Source: JAUIIK01 sp963709995
GTDB lineage: Bacteria; Chloroflexota; Chloroflexia; Thermomicrobiales; CFX8
Direction: 5' to 3'
Assembly (NCBI GenBank): GCA_963709995.1
Contig: CAVPYN010000017.1
Span: 1-64,000, forward strand
Length of the DNA stretch: 64,000 nt
The notes below the pieces were generated by a model that saw nothing but the letters and a program-made list of their open reading frames with translations, did not search any database and was not told the DNA's origin. Within the stretch, counting starts at the first letter, position 1, and each line of letters begins with the position of its first letter. Of this stretch, positions 17,558 through 27,600 are shown piece after piece. The translations under genes were made by a program, and so were the position numbers.

Positions 17558-19180
17558 ATGGCATGGATTAACAAGGGCGCCGCCCATCGACCGGTCGTCA
17601 TGGGCATGAACGGGATGGTCGCCAGCGCTCACCCCCTCGCTTCGATCGCGGGTCTCATGATTCTCCAGCAGGGTGGCAACGCGATCGACGCCGCCGTGGC
17701 GACAGCGGCGGCGCTCAACGTGACCGAGCCGTACATGTCCGGCCTGGGTGGTGGTGGATACATGATCATCCACACGACATCCGGCGAAACGAAGGTGCTC
17801 GACTATTCTGGGCACACCTCAGCCAACGTCAACATCGCCGAACTCGATCTCGACTCGATCGACCTGGGCGGAAAAGCGCCAGTCGTTCCAGGCGCGCCCG
17901 CCGGGTGGCTGGAAGCGCTCGACCGCCTCGGAACGATGACCGCCGAGCAGGTGTTCCAACCTGCTATCGGATACGCCGAACGCGGCGTGCCTCTGACCAT
18001 CGTCAACGCGATGTTCTACAGCATGGCGGGGAGCCGTCTGGATGACGCTGCCAAACGGGTTTTCTGGCCCGGGCATAGCGCCCCTGGGGCAGGGACAGTC
18101 ATCCAGCAGGCGGCGCTCGGCAACAGTCTCAAGACGCTAGCTCGCGAAGGCTCGGGCTCGTTCTACCAGGGGCAGGTGGGAAAGGAAATTGTCCGATCAG
18201 TTCAGGCGGTCGACGGCTATCTAACGGAGGCCGACCTGTCCGGATACCAGGCAACCTGGCACGACCCTTTGTCATCAACTTACCGCGATTTTGAGATCAG
18301 AACACTTGGCCCGCCTGCCACAGCGTTCCAGGTTCCAGCAACACTCAAGCTCCTTGAGGGCTTCGACCTCGGAACCAGTGGCCAGAACACAGCCAGCACC
18401 ATCCATGTCATGGCGGAGGCAATGAAGCTCGCCATCGCCGACCGCATCGAGTGGGCGGGTAAGGCCGCCGCGCCGTTCGATGGGCTCTTCTCTGAAGCCT
18501 ACGCTGACAAGCGCCGGCGGCTGATTGACCCGGTACTAGCGATGCCAATCGAAGGCGAACGCTTTACCCGACCGCTTCCAGAGAACGCAGTCCGGCCAGG
18601 AAGTCCGCAGGATTTCGCGCGCGAGAACACGACCCATTTCGATGTTGTAGATGGCGCCGGTAATGCTGTCTCGGTAACCCAGAGTCTAGGCTCCTTCTTC
18701 GGGTCAGGAATCATGGGCGGGTCAACTGGAATCATGTTGAACAACTTCAGCCATTTCTTCGATCTCGAACCAGAGAGCGCGAACGCGATCGGACCGTCGA
18801 TTCCAAGAATGACCTCTATGGCGCCGACGATCATCTACCGGAACGGTAGTCCCTTTCTCCTGATCGGCACGCCGGGCGCATTCGGCATCCTCCAGACGAC
18901 GGTGCAAATGATCTCGAATGTTCTGGACCACGGATTTAGCGTGCAGGCTGCAATCGAAGCCCCCCGCTTTCGCATCTTTGGCGGGAACTCCATCGCGATG
19001 GAAGCACGTTTTGCCGAATCCGTGCGGGATGATCTCACTCGACATGGACATGAGATCCAGCTGCTTGACAGCTGGTCGCCAGTGGTAGGCGGGGGACAGG
19101 GCATCATGATCGATCCCGATAACGGAGTGCTCGGTGGAGGAGCCGACCCTCGCCGGGATGGCTATGCTATAGGCTGGTAG
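17558..19180 (+). CDS. ggt: gamma-glutamyltransferase
   Basis: 541 residues from ATG 17558; an upstream in-frame ATG at 17501 gives a non-homologous leader. The enzyme cleaves the gamma-glutamyl bond of glutathione and self-processes. Features: GMVASAHPLASIAGLMILQQGGNAIDAAVA near the start, the GLGGGG motif (LGGGGYMI), and autocatalytic/nucleophile threonine T358 in ENTTHFDVVDGAGNAVSVTQ. The C-terminal region carries FGGNS and GGG(A)DPRRDGYA. No signal peptide is visible, so it is probably cytoplasmic, unlike E. coli Ggt. Related cephalosporin acylases share this fold. Confidence 0.88.
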   Translation: MAWINKGAAHRPVVMGMNGMVASAHPLASIAGLMILQQGGNAIDAAVATAAALNVTEPYMSGLGGGGYMIIHTTSGETKVLDYSGHTSANVNIAELDLDSIDLGGKAPVVPGAPAGWLEALDRLGTMTAEQVFQPAIGYAERGVPLTIVNAMFYSMAGSRLDDAAKRVFWPGHSAPGAGTVIQQAALGNSLKTLAREGSGSFYQGQVGKEIVRSVQAVDGYLTEADLSGYQATWHDPLSSTYRDFEIRTLGPPATAFQVPATLKLLEGFDLGTSGQNTASTIHVMAEAMKLAIADRIEWAGKAAAPFDGLFSEAYADKRRRLIDPVLAMPIEGERFTRPLPENAVRPGSPQDFARENTTHFDVVDGAGNAVSVTQSLGSFFGSGIMGGSTGIMLNNFSHFFDLEPESANAIGPSIPRMTSMAPTIIYRNGSPFLLIGTPGAFGILQTTVQMISNVLDHGFSVQAAIEAPRFRIFGGNSIAMEARFAESVRDDLTRHGHEIQLLDSWSPVVGGGQGIMIDPDNGVLGGGADPRRDGYAIGW

Positions 19181-19208
19181 TCGAGAGGTCGCTATGGAGG
19201 TAATCAAG

Positions 19209-20201
19209 ATGCGCCGGAGGCTTTTCCTGATTCTATTCTTGGTACTTCTACTCGTTCCCTCAACAGTAGCGGCGCAAGACACGGACAACACCGAAGATGA
19301 TGAGATCCTCCTTCGAATAAATGGGTCTGACCGGGTCGAGGCCGGCGAGGCGATTAACGTCGTCGTCATTGTGCGCGGCGATCTTGAGATTGAGGGGAAG
19401 GTGCTCGACGCGGTGATCGTCGTCGATGGCGACATGTCGGTGTTGGATGGAGCGCGCGTCGACGGCACGCTGGTTGTGGTCGACGGAACATTGACGCTGC
19501 GCGATGGATCGACGACAACCGGCGACATCTACCTCGGTGAAGACGCGAACTGGATTCGGGAGCAAGGCGCCACCTTTACCGGAGATGTGCAACAGGGCGA
19601 GTTCGACTTCAGCGCGGACGGCTCGATTGCCTGGCCGCTTCTCTTCCTCACCCTCTTCGTCTGGCTCGGATCAACCCTCGTCGCGATACTCGGCGCTGTC
19701 ATTTTCGCGGGTATTGGTGGCCGGCAGCTCTGGGAGATCGCTGGCAACTTATCCGGACGAGTCGGGGCAACGGTCCTCGCGGCACTTATCTTCTGGTTCG
19801 GAATCGGCCTGATACAGATCCCACTTATACTGACCGGAATCGGCATTCTGGCGCTGCCGGTCCTGTCTATCGTAAGCGGCGCCGTGTGGTTCCTTGGCTA
19901 TATTGCATTCGGCACTCGCCTTGGCGCCGCGTTATCGCGCCAGCGCATGGACGACCCAACGGTCGGTCATCCATACATGACAACGATCGCCGGGGTGCTA
20001 GTGCTACAGCTCATTCTGCTGGTCACGATGGCCGGGCTGTTGGGCACATTGCTCATGCTGCTCGTATCGAGCTACGCGGGTGTGTTGGGTGCTGTGTTCG
20101 GTAGTTTCAGCTTGATCCTGCTCCTGCTGATCTGGCTGGCCGGCATTCTCGGCGGGGGTGCGCTGGCGTTGAAGGCAGCGTCAGCCTGGTCGTCCGATTA
20201 G
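19209..20201 (+). CDS. secreted bactofilin-like/polymer-forming domain with membrane C-terminus
   Basis: 330 residues from ATG 19209, chosen because GGAGG ends eight bases upstream and because it begins a clean signal peptide (RRRLFLILFLVLLLVPSTVAAQ). Residues 30-135 form a short beta-helix of V/I-rich rungs (VVVIVRGDLEIEGKVLDAV, VDGTLVVVDGTLTLRDGS) resembling bactofilin-type polymer-forming domains. Four or five transmembrane segments follow from residue 140, with glycine-rich loops. The family is uncharacterised; extracytoplasmic assembly at the membrane is an inference. Confidence 0.72.
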   Translation: MRRRLFLILFLVLLLVPSTVAAQDTDNTEDDEILLRINGSDRVEAGEAINVVVIVRGDLEIEGKVLDAVIVVDGDMSVLDGARVDGTLVVVDGTLTLRDGSTTTGDIYLGEDANWIREQGATFTGDVQQGEFDFSADGSIAWPLLFLTLFVWLGSTLVAILGAVIFAGIGGRQLWEIAGNLSGRVGATVLAALIFWFGIGLIQIPLILTGIGILALPVLSIVSGAVWFLGYIAFGTRLGAALSRQRMDDPTVGHPYMTTIAGVLVLQLILLVTMAGLLGTLLMLLVSSYAGVLGAVFGSFSLILLLLIWLAGILGGGALALKAASAWSSD

Positions 20202-20318
20202 CGCCAGGCGAAACTCGCCTCGATTCGCGATTTGCGCGATCTGCCATACTTAATTGCGCGTTTGCAACGCGGACCACCCTTGCGTCGGTGGACATATACC
20301 TGAATCGGGGACTTTCGA

Positions 20319-21857
20319 ATGGTAGAAGTGTCGGAATTGATCGAGGCGATGAGCGAGCCGGATTTCTTCGCTCGTGAACCGAAAACCGTGGAAGTTCGGG
20401 AATCGACCACCTCAGTCGTGTTTCTCACTGGCGACCGCGCGTTCAAGCTCAAGAAACCGATCAACCATCCAGACATGAACTATTCGACCCCGGCCCGCAG
20501 GCGTCGTATGTGCAACCTTGAAGTGGAGCTGTGCCAGCGCCTCTCTCCCGGGCTCTATCACGATGTGCACAAAGTGACGACACGCGGAGAAGGCTTTTCC
20601 ATGAATGGCAGGGGCAAGGTGGTCGACTATGTCATCGAGATGACGCGCCTCGACGACGCCAACAACCTGCACAGTCTCGTTGAGAACGATCAAATCACAA
20701 TCGAGCAGATGCGCGAGCTTGCCCGTCTGATCGTGCGATTCCATCAGGATGCTGAGCGCCGACAGCTCATCAATAGCTTCAGCCGGCCTCACATCATCGC
20801 GCGCCAGTGGAATCGGCGCTTCCGAGCATCCGCCGAATACGTTGGGACGATGTTCAGCGCCGATGCCTACCGCGACATCGTGACCTTTGCGAGCTACTTC
20901 CTTGGCGAAAATCGCTCCCTTCTCCAGGGACGCATTGACAACGGCTATGTATGCGACGGTCATGGAGAGCTAACGACCGAACACATCTACTTCGAAAACG
21001 GAATTCAGGTCATCGACTGCGTTGAATACAATGATCGGCTCCGATTCCGCGATGTGGCGTTCGACATAGCCGCTTTGATCCTGGACCTCGACGCCCTGGG
21101 AACTCCCGACCTCTCGGACGCATTTATCGACGAGTATCAGAGTCAAAGCGGCATCGATCTTGAGGAAGTCCTCGACTTCTATCTCTGCTTCCGCGCCCAT
21201 GACAAGGCACTCACCCTCAGCCGGCTGGCCAACATGCCAGAAGTGCCGCTCGCCGAACATCAGGAGCTGGTCAAGCAGGCTCGCCGCTACTACCACCTGG
21301 CCCATCGTTACTCACGGGGGGACCGCCAACCGTTGCTACTGATCATGTCCGGCGTTATCGGCGTTGGGAAGTCCCGGCTGGCCGGAGCGCTCGCCGACAT
21401 CCTGTCCATTCGTCATCTGACGGCTGGCGATGAGGAGGAGCAGTTCGCGACCCTGAACGAAGATGTTCTCGGGGAAGATGGGGACCCCAACGAAGTCGAT
21501 CTCGCCTACCAGGAATTGCTCTCCAAGGCTGAGCAGTTGCTCGAACAGGGCCGTTCGGTCGTTCTCGACGCAACTTTCTACAACAGCACCTATCGCGTAG
21601 CGGCGCGCACCCTCGCCCGCCGCTACGATGCTGAATTCCTCGTGATCGAATGCGACGCCGATGAGGAAATTCTACGTGAGCGCGTTCGCGAACAGGCCGA
21701 AGATCAGGACGAACGGCCACGGGAGCGCCTGCGACTTCTACGGGAGCAACAAAAGGCCTTTCGACCCTCACGCGAGATCTATCGCAAGGACAAGGTTTTT
21801 GTGAAAACCACTGACGGTCTTGACGAGCAGGTCGAGACTGTCCTGGCAGAACTCTAG
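20319..21857 (+). CDS. fused aminoglycoside-phosphotransferase-like and AAA kinase protein
   Basis: 512 residues in two parts. The N-terminal 310 residues resemble the phosphotransferase fold of the 'bifunctional aminoglycoside phosphotransferase/ATP-binding protein' family (VFLTGDRAFKLKKP; CDGHGELTTEHIYFENGIQVIDCVEYNDRLRFRDVAFD). The C-terminal part is a P-loop kinase with Walker A GVIGVGKSRLAG, K351, similar to gluconate or zeta-type kinases. The substrate is unknown. The stop TAG shares a base with the GTG of the following cupin gene, indicating co-translation. Confidence 0.82.
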   Translation: MVEVSELIEAMSEPDFFAREPKTVEVRESTTSVVFLTGDRAFKLKKPINHPDMNYSTPARRRRMCNLEVELCQRLSPGLYHDVHKVTTRGEGFSMNGRGKVVDYVIEMTRLDDANNLHSLVENDQITIEQMRELARLIVRFHQDAERRQLINSFSRPHIIARQWNRRFRASAEYVGTMFSADAYRDIVTFASYFLGENRSLLQGRIDNGYVCDGHGELTTEHIYFENGIQVIDCVEYNDRLRFRDVAFDIAALILDLDALGTPDLSDAFIDEYQSQSGIDLEEVLDFYLCFRAHDKALTLSRLANMPEVPLAEHQELVKQARRYYHLAHRYSRGDRQPLLLIMSGVIGVGKSRLAGALADILSIRHLTAGDEEEQFATLNEDVLGEDGDPNEVDLAYQELLSKAEQLLEQGRSVVLDATFYNSTYRVAARTLARRYDAEFLVIECDADEEILRERVREQAEDQDERPRERLRLLREQQKAFRPSREIYRKDKVFVKTTDGLDEQVETVLAEL

Positions 21858-22243
21858 TGCCGCTGAATCACATCCGCGATGCCGATTGTGACGTTGAGGA
21901 ATGGCGTTCCGGTGTCCGGACTCGCATGTACGTCTCGGCGGTGACAGGGGCGCGCCAACTCACCGTGTTCGAGCAGTGGTGCGATCCCGGGCATGGCGCG
22001 CCGGCACACCATCATGCCGTGGAGGAGATTTTGCGCGTCATTACCGGAACTGCCATCATTCACGTTGGAGACCAACGCGCCGAGGTTGGAACAGGCGAGT
22101 GTGTGATCGTCCCGGCGGGGGCGGAGCATGGCTTTTCCAACACCGGTCAGGGCATCTTGCACACCCAGGCTATTCTTGCGTCACCGATCTTCGAAGCCGA
22201 GTATCTTGATACCGGGGAAACAAGCCGCCGCTGGAATCCATGA
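21857..22243 (+). CDS. cupin-domain protein
   Basis: 128 residues from a GTG that overlaps the upstream stop by one base. A single cupin_2 barrel is evident: motif 1 is PGHGAPAHHHAVEEILRVITG, with three histidines and a glutamate as metal ligands, and motif 2 is VPAGAEHGFSNTG. Substrate unknown. It is the second gene of a two-gene unit with the fused kinase. Confidence 0.85.
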   Translation: MPLNHIRDADCDVEEWRSGVRTRMYVSAVTGARQLTVFEQWCDPGHGAPAHHHAVEEILRVITGTAIIHVGDQRAEVGTGECVIVPAGAEHGFSNTGQGILHTQAILASPIFEAEYLDTGETSRRWNP

Positions 22244-23476
22244 TCAACGGCCGGGCGCCCGCTGCTCCGAAGGCTTGCGACGCGCCGCTTCAACGACCAT
22301 CGCCTCGAAGATTCGAGCGACTGAATCCCAGTCGTACCGCGACCTGACCAGCTCGCGGCCGGATTGTCCGAGCGACTCCGAGAGACCAGGTCGATCGAGG
22401 ATGCTTTCAACAGCAGCAACGAACTCCTCCGGTTGATCCGCGATGAGGAGATGCCGTCCACTCTCAACGTCGAGCCCTTCGACACCGATGCTCGTCGAAA
22501 CGACGGGCCTCGCCATCGATAGCGCTTCGAGCACCTTCAATCTCGTGCCGCTGCCCGTCCGCAACGGAACTACAACGACCGCTGAGTTCGCTATCCAAGG
22601 GCGCATATCCTCCACCTCTCCCAGAACGTCGATCCGGGGATCAGAAGCAAGCGCGCGCACGGTGGCTGGAGGCTCTCTTCCACGATTGCGAATCGAAGCT
22701 CCGGGTATCTGGCGCTCAACGCCGGCCAGATCTCCCTCCGGAAATAGAGCACGGCATCGGAGTTGGGAAAGTAGTCCATCGCGCCAAAATAGAGCAGCGT
22801 TGGCTCCCGCGCCGTGGATTGGATTGGAGCGAACACGTCAGTTGCCACGCCGTTGGGCACGACTCTGATCTCGGCGTCCGGCGCAAGAGCCAACAGAGCT
22901 TGCTGATCAGTCTCAGAGGTTGCGGCGACGGCATCGACCCGATCCAGGAGCCGCGCCTCATCTTCACGCAGCTTCGCGCCATTCCTGCGACTGTATACCC
23001 TCCGGAACAACGAGCCGTTGATGGCCGCCGCGCGTTGGAGGACTTCATGCTCGACATTGTGGGCATCGAGCACCGTCCCAATACCTGGCCGGATCTGGAT
23101 GAAACCCATCTGGGCAAACTCAACAACCACGACATCCGGCTTCCAGGTAGAAATTAGCGAATCGAAAGCACCCTGAAACTGCGGGACTCGATAGGTGAGT
23201 TGCTCGTAGCTCACGCGGGAAACGAGGGAGCGGGCCTGCATCGCTCGCCGCTGGAGCGGGCTAAAGCCGTAGGATGGATTGTCGACGGTGACAATCTTCG
23301 AGGCGTATCGACTGGTCGCTTCCGTCTCGACAACCAGGCCGGCACCAGGTCGCTTGAATGCGAGAATCCCTACTTCATGGTTACGAGAAAGTCTGGAGAT
23401 GAGCCCTTCCATGCGAGCCGCCCCGCCCGAAGACGGCGGGCTGGGCAGATACGGGGTCAGGGAACAGGAGCCTCAT
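22244..23476 (-). pseudogene. GT4 glycosyltransferase, two single-base frameshifts
   Basis: Three frame segments together encode one GT4-type glycosyltransferase. Segment one should start at ATG 23476 (MRLLF) and continue as LTPYLPSPPSSGG after removing one C from CCC (complement of 23460-23462). Segment two (from about 23459 to 22682) carries the acceptor domain, VVEFAQMGF and the linker VVPNGVATDVFAP. Segment three resumes after a missing G near 22680 as GREPPATVRALASDPRID and holds the donor-site region VVPLRTGSGTRLKVLEALSMARPVVST. Both lesions are in short G/C runs, so a sequencing error is as likely as decay. The donor sugar is unknown. Confidence 0.82.
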
Positions 23477-23582
23477 CGACCTGAAGAATGAGAGGCTTCA
23501 CTGAATGCCAACGTCATTCCCGCCACCCCGTCCAAATACCCCAATGCGCCGTTTGGCGCCATGGCTGATGGGTCGAGACATC

Positions 23583-24429
23583 TACGTCCACGCCTCGGCA
23601 TAGTCGCGAACAAACTGGCGCATCGAGATCGGGGGCGTACCGAGCAATTCTGCCGTTTCCCGGTTAGCCGGTCAGCCATGCCGAGCCGCGCCGTTGTGTA
23701 GATCCCGGCTGTCACAAGAGCATATCCGATCGAGCCGGACTCCGCTCGCATGCGCCGCACAAACCACAGTAGCGATGGCTTCGTGTAGGTAACACGCCTT
23801 CCAAGCTGTGCGCTGAGAATCTTCGCGACCTGGCCATAGCTCAACGCTTCAGCGCCGGTCAGGTCGTAGGCTCTGCCCTCGTGCCCGGGTTCAGTCAACA
23901 CCTTGGCGGCGACGGCCGCGATGTCGCGCACGTCGATGAAGCTCGTCTTGCCGTTCCCGGCTGGGACGGCGATGACATGCTGATCGCGGATTTCATCTCT
24001 ATGGGTTGTGCTGAGGTTTTGCATGAAGAAGCTCGCGCGCAGGAATGTGTAAGGCAGTCCGGTAGCCTCGAGATGCTTTTCGATCCGGTGATGGGGCAAG
24101 ATCGGGTTCTTCTCGGCTCCGAGTATCGACAGGAGAACGACATGCTCGATCCCGGTTTTCGCCGCGAGATCGAGCATGGGATTGATATGCTCTTTCACGT
24201 TCGAAATCGCCGGGGGCCGCACGAGGAACAATTTCTGTGCGCCCGCCAGGGCTGACGACCAGGTTTCGCGCTTGAGGAAGTCAAACTGAACTGGCGTGAC
24301 CAGTTCCTCGGTCTCGAAGGGATGCGAGGTCACGTCTCTGACACCAATCCTGACCGGCATCGCTTGCTCTCGAAACAGACGCACTACTTCCCGGCCGACA
24401 TTTCCGGTTGCGCCGGTGACAAAGATCAC
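23583..24429 (-). pseudogene. NmrA-type NAD(P)-binding reductase, C-terminal frameshift
   Basis: An NmrA/SDR-family protein with the Rossmann motif IFVTGATGNVGREVV at the start. The most likely start is GTG 24429, just before this motif; GTG 24441 is possible. Family features include VLLSILGAEKNPILPHHRIEKHLEATGLPYTFLRASFFMQN and FIDVRDIAAVAA. After MADRLT the frame shifts. Adding one G to GGG (complement of 23659-23661) restores the usual C-terminus ETAELLGTPPISMRQFVRDYAEAWT, ending with TAG at 23583-23585. Unrepaired, the frame reads on as an unrelated tail to 23473 and overlaps the glycosyltransferase start. Confidence 0.8.
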
Positions 24430-24547
24430 ATCAGATCCCACGAATAGCCCCAACCTACCTGGAATCCCGGCTCCCGCGTGACGCAAGCGCGCACGCTCAA
24501 TCGATTCGCACTACGACCCTGAACTGCGGACCAACCCAGCTCCAGCC

Positions 24548-24575
24548 GAAAGAGCCGGTCATTACCGGCTCTTTC
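24548..24575. terminator. perfect 11-bp hairpin, terminator of the subtilase gene
   Basis: GAAAGAGCCGG pairs with CCGGCTCTTTC around a six-base loop. It lies 93 bp downstream of the subtilase stop (24668, minus strand) and upstream of the NmrA-type gene. On the minus strand the stem ends in TTTC, so it can act as an intrinsic terminator in that direction. Confidence 0.7.
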
Positions 24576-24667
24576 TTGCCACTCTGTTAGAGGATACGAG
24601 GTCGGACCACCGTTGGTCCAGACACCGCCGCCTGAAGCTACCCCTCGCTTTCGTCCGGCTCTAACCG

Positions 24668-27600
24668 TCAGATAACCGAGAAGTCCTTGCTAACCTTCGT
24701 GTAGCTCCCTGTTCCGTAGGCTTCCACTTTGTGGCTGCCGGGGGTCGCGTTCGCAGGGACGGTGAAGGCGATCGAGGCCGTGCCATTCGAAGCGGCGACA
24801 CCGGTCGCGATGACCGTCCACGAATAGCTCGTGTTGTACCAGCGCAGCTCAACCGTCTCTCCAGCGTTGAATCCGGAAAGGTTCACGGTGCCAGCGCTCC
24901 CCGTTACACCGCTAGCCGGCGTAACCTCGATCGATGGATCGACATAGAAGTACGCGCTACGCGAACTTCCAGAGGCTGGCCCGACAACCGAGATCCGATG
25001 CGTCCCCCGCGAAGAGAACGGCACGGTGATCGCGATCTCAGCCGATCCATCTGGGCCGGTTGTTTCAACCGTCAGCGTCGTAAACGCCGTGGCGGTGTCG
25101 TACCAGTTCACATTGACGGTCTCGGACGCCGCGTACCCGGTGACAGTGAGCGTGATCGTGCTCCCTGCCACACCGCGGGCAGGCGTCATGACCAGATTCG
25201 GAGTCACGGTGAAGCTAGCGCTGCCGGCAACACCAGCCGGGGTGACCGCATCGAGGGTGTGTTTGCCACCCGGCACCTCAGGCACGACGATCGGGACGAT
25301 GGCGCTGCCATTGACCGATGTCGTCGCGGTTGCGATTTCGGTACCGTCCCAATGAACTCCAACCTGCTCACCTGCCGCGAAGCCAGCAAGCGTTATGTTC
25401 AGTGTGCTACCGGCGCTGCCCGATGGCGGCGACAGGGTAATGCCCGGAACAATCTGCATCGCGAGCGACGCCTGCATGCCTGTTGCGCGCCCGGTCGCGA
25501 CCAGCGTGTGCGTGCCGCCCGCGACATCGGGAACACGGAACGTCACAACCGAGCGTCCTTTTGCGTCAATTCCAGCGATGGCAACCGGAGTAGTCGTGCC
25601 CGATGGTGCCTGCCAGACGACATCAGCAGTCTCGTTCGCGCCGAACCCCTGGAGTGTTACCGTGATGTAGCTCCCCACTTTGACTGATGTCAGGTACGTA
25701 GACAAGCGCGGGATGACCTCGACCGGCGTCTCAGAGCGATCTCCCGCTACAGAACCGACGCCGATCAACGTGTGCGGTCCAGCAGCCGCATCCCAGATTT
25801 TGAACGTGCCGGTCACGTTTCCGCTCGGCGCGTAGAGCATCGCAAGCATTGGCGACGACTCGCTGTCGAGGTAGAGACGAATCCACTGAGAGCGTTCGAA
25901 CGCCCAGCAGTTGATCGACACATTGACGCCCGGCTGGACAACCGCCGGATCGATCGAACAGGAGGCCTGGCTGCCACCAGGGCCGGCATCGACAGTGAAG
26001 ACCGTCGTCGCGCTCTGGTAGCTGCTCGCTACTTTTGCGCGCACGTTGTGATCGCCGGCCGAAGATTCGGAGGGAACGATGAAGGATGCGGTCGCCGAAC
26101 CGGTGCTCGAGGTCACGACAGTCGTCATCGTCGTTATCGAGGCATAGGACTCATGCCACTCGACGTTGACACTCGCGTTGATCGGGAAGCCCTCCAGCTG
26201 GACGGCGACTTCGGTTCCACCGACGCCTGAGTTTGGATCCAGGCTAATCGAGGTGTTGACATAGACATAGGCGGTCGCGACGCTGCCAGATGATCCGCCC
26301 CGCGCTTCCAGTCGATGGGAGCCTGATCCGGCTGGGGGTACAGCGAAGGTTGTCGCCACCGAACCCGTCGATCCCGCGGTGGCGGAGCCGACCTGCTGGG
26401 TCGATCCGGTCGAGTCCGACCAGACAAGCGCCACGGACTCTCCCCCACCAAAGCCGTTCAACGTCACCGCGACTTGATCGCCTACCTTCGTCTGCGACGG
26501 CGAAATGCTGATTGAAGACCGGATGGTGAGCGTCGTCGATGCGGTTACTCCCGCGAAGGAAGTCGCGGTCAGGGTATGCGTCCCGACAGAGATTTCCGGG
26601 GTGTTGAGACGGACCGTCGCACTGCCGAGTGAAGACGTGCTCAAGGTGCTCCAGGGGGCCGCATCCAGAGCCAGATCAACCGTTGTGCCAGCTTCGAATC
26701 CCTGGACCGAGATATCGAGTGCCTGGCCAACCTGCACGTTGGATGGCGCAGCCTTTACCGATGACTGAACGACAATCGTTTTCGATGCCGTCGCGCCGGT
26801 GGTTTGGCCGGTTGCGGTGACGCGGTATTCACCCGCCGGAGACTGTGGGATCGGGAAGTACGCGCCGCCGATGCCTATATTCGTCGTCGTCGACGAAGCA
26901 ACTTCCTGAGTCGTGCCGTCTTGCCGTTCCCAGACGACTCGTACGACCTCACTCGCGCCGAATCCATTCAGGTTTCCGACGATCCAGCCGCCGACGACTC
27001 CAGTGTTCACGTTGAGCGTCAGATTCGGCTCAACCGTGAAGGGGACCGACGCGGTCGTACCCTGTGACGTTTCATTCAGAATGAACTGATGTTCCCCGAA
27101 GGAGGCCTGGGGCAACGGGAGTGTTGTTGCGGCGTCTCCGGCAGAAGACGCGACCATCAGGCCACGCGCATTACTGTTGACGGAGTCAAGATATATCCAG
27201 ACCCAGGCGCCCGGGGGAAAGCCCTGGCAGGAGATCGCCATCGACGTTCCAGGCGTGCCATGGTCAGGGCTCGCCGAGCATTGCGCTTCCGGAAGCGGCG
27301 GGGGATCGAGTGGCGGCAGACCGCCGACTTCACCGACGTTCAGCAGCTTTTCCGGATACCCGTCGACGTCGCCGGTGAATCCCTTGGGAGAGTTCTGAGC
27401 CCAGGCGACCGACTGGAGGTGCGATTCAACCGCCGCTGGCAAAGCCCCCGGGTTCTGATAAAGGTAAATCGCGGCAGCGCCAGCGACATGGGGCGCAGCC
27501 ATGCTTGTTCCAGATTGCGTGAAGTAACTCCCGCCCATCCAGGTCGAAAAGATGTCTACACCCGGCGCGGCAATGTCAATCGCCGGTCCAAAATTGCTGA

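Noticed and set aside
24731..25687. 318-codon plus-strand ORF inside the subtilase region
   Set aside because: Arg/Gly-rich shadow of the repeat array; the minus strand encodes clear domains here.
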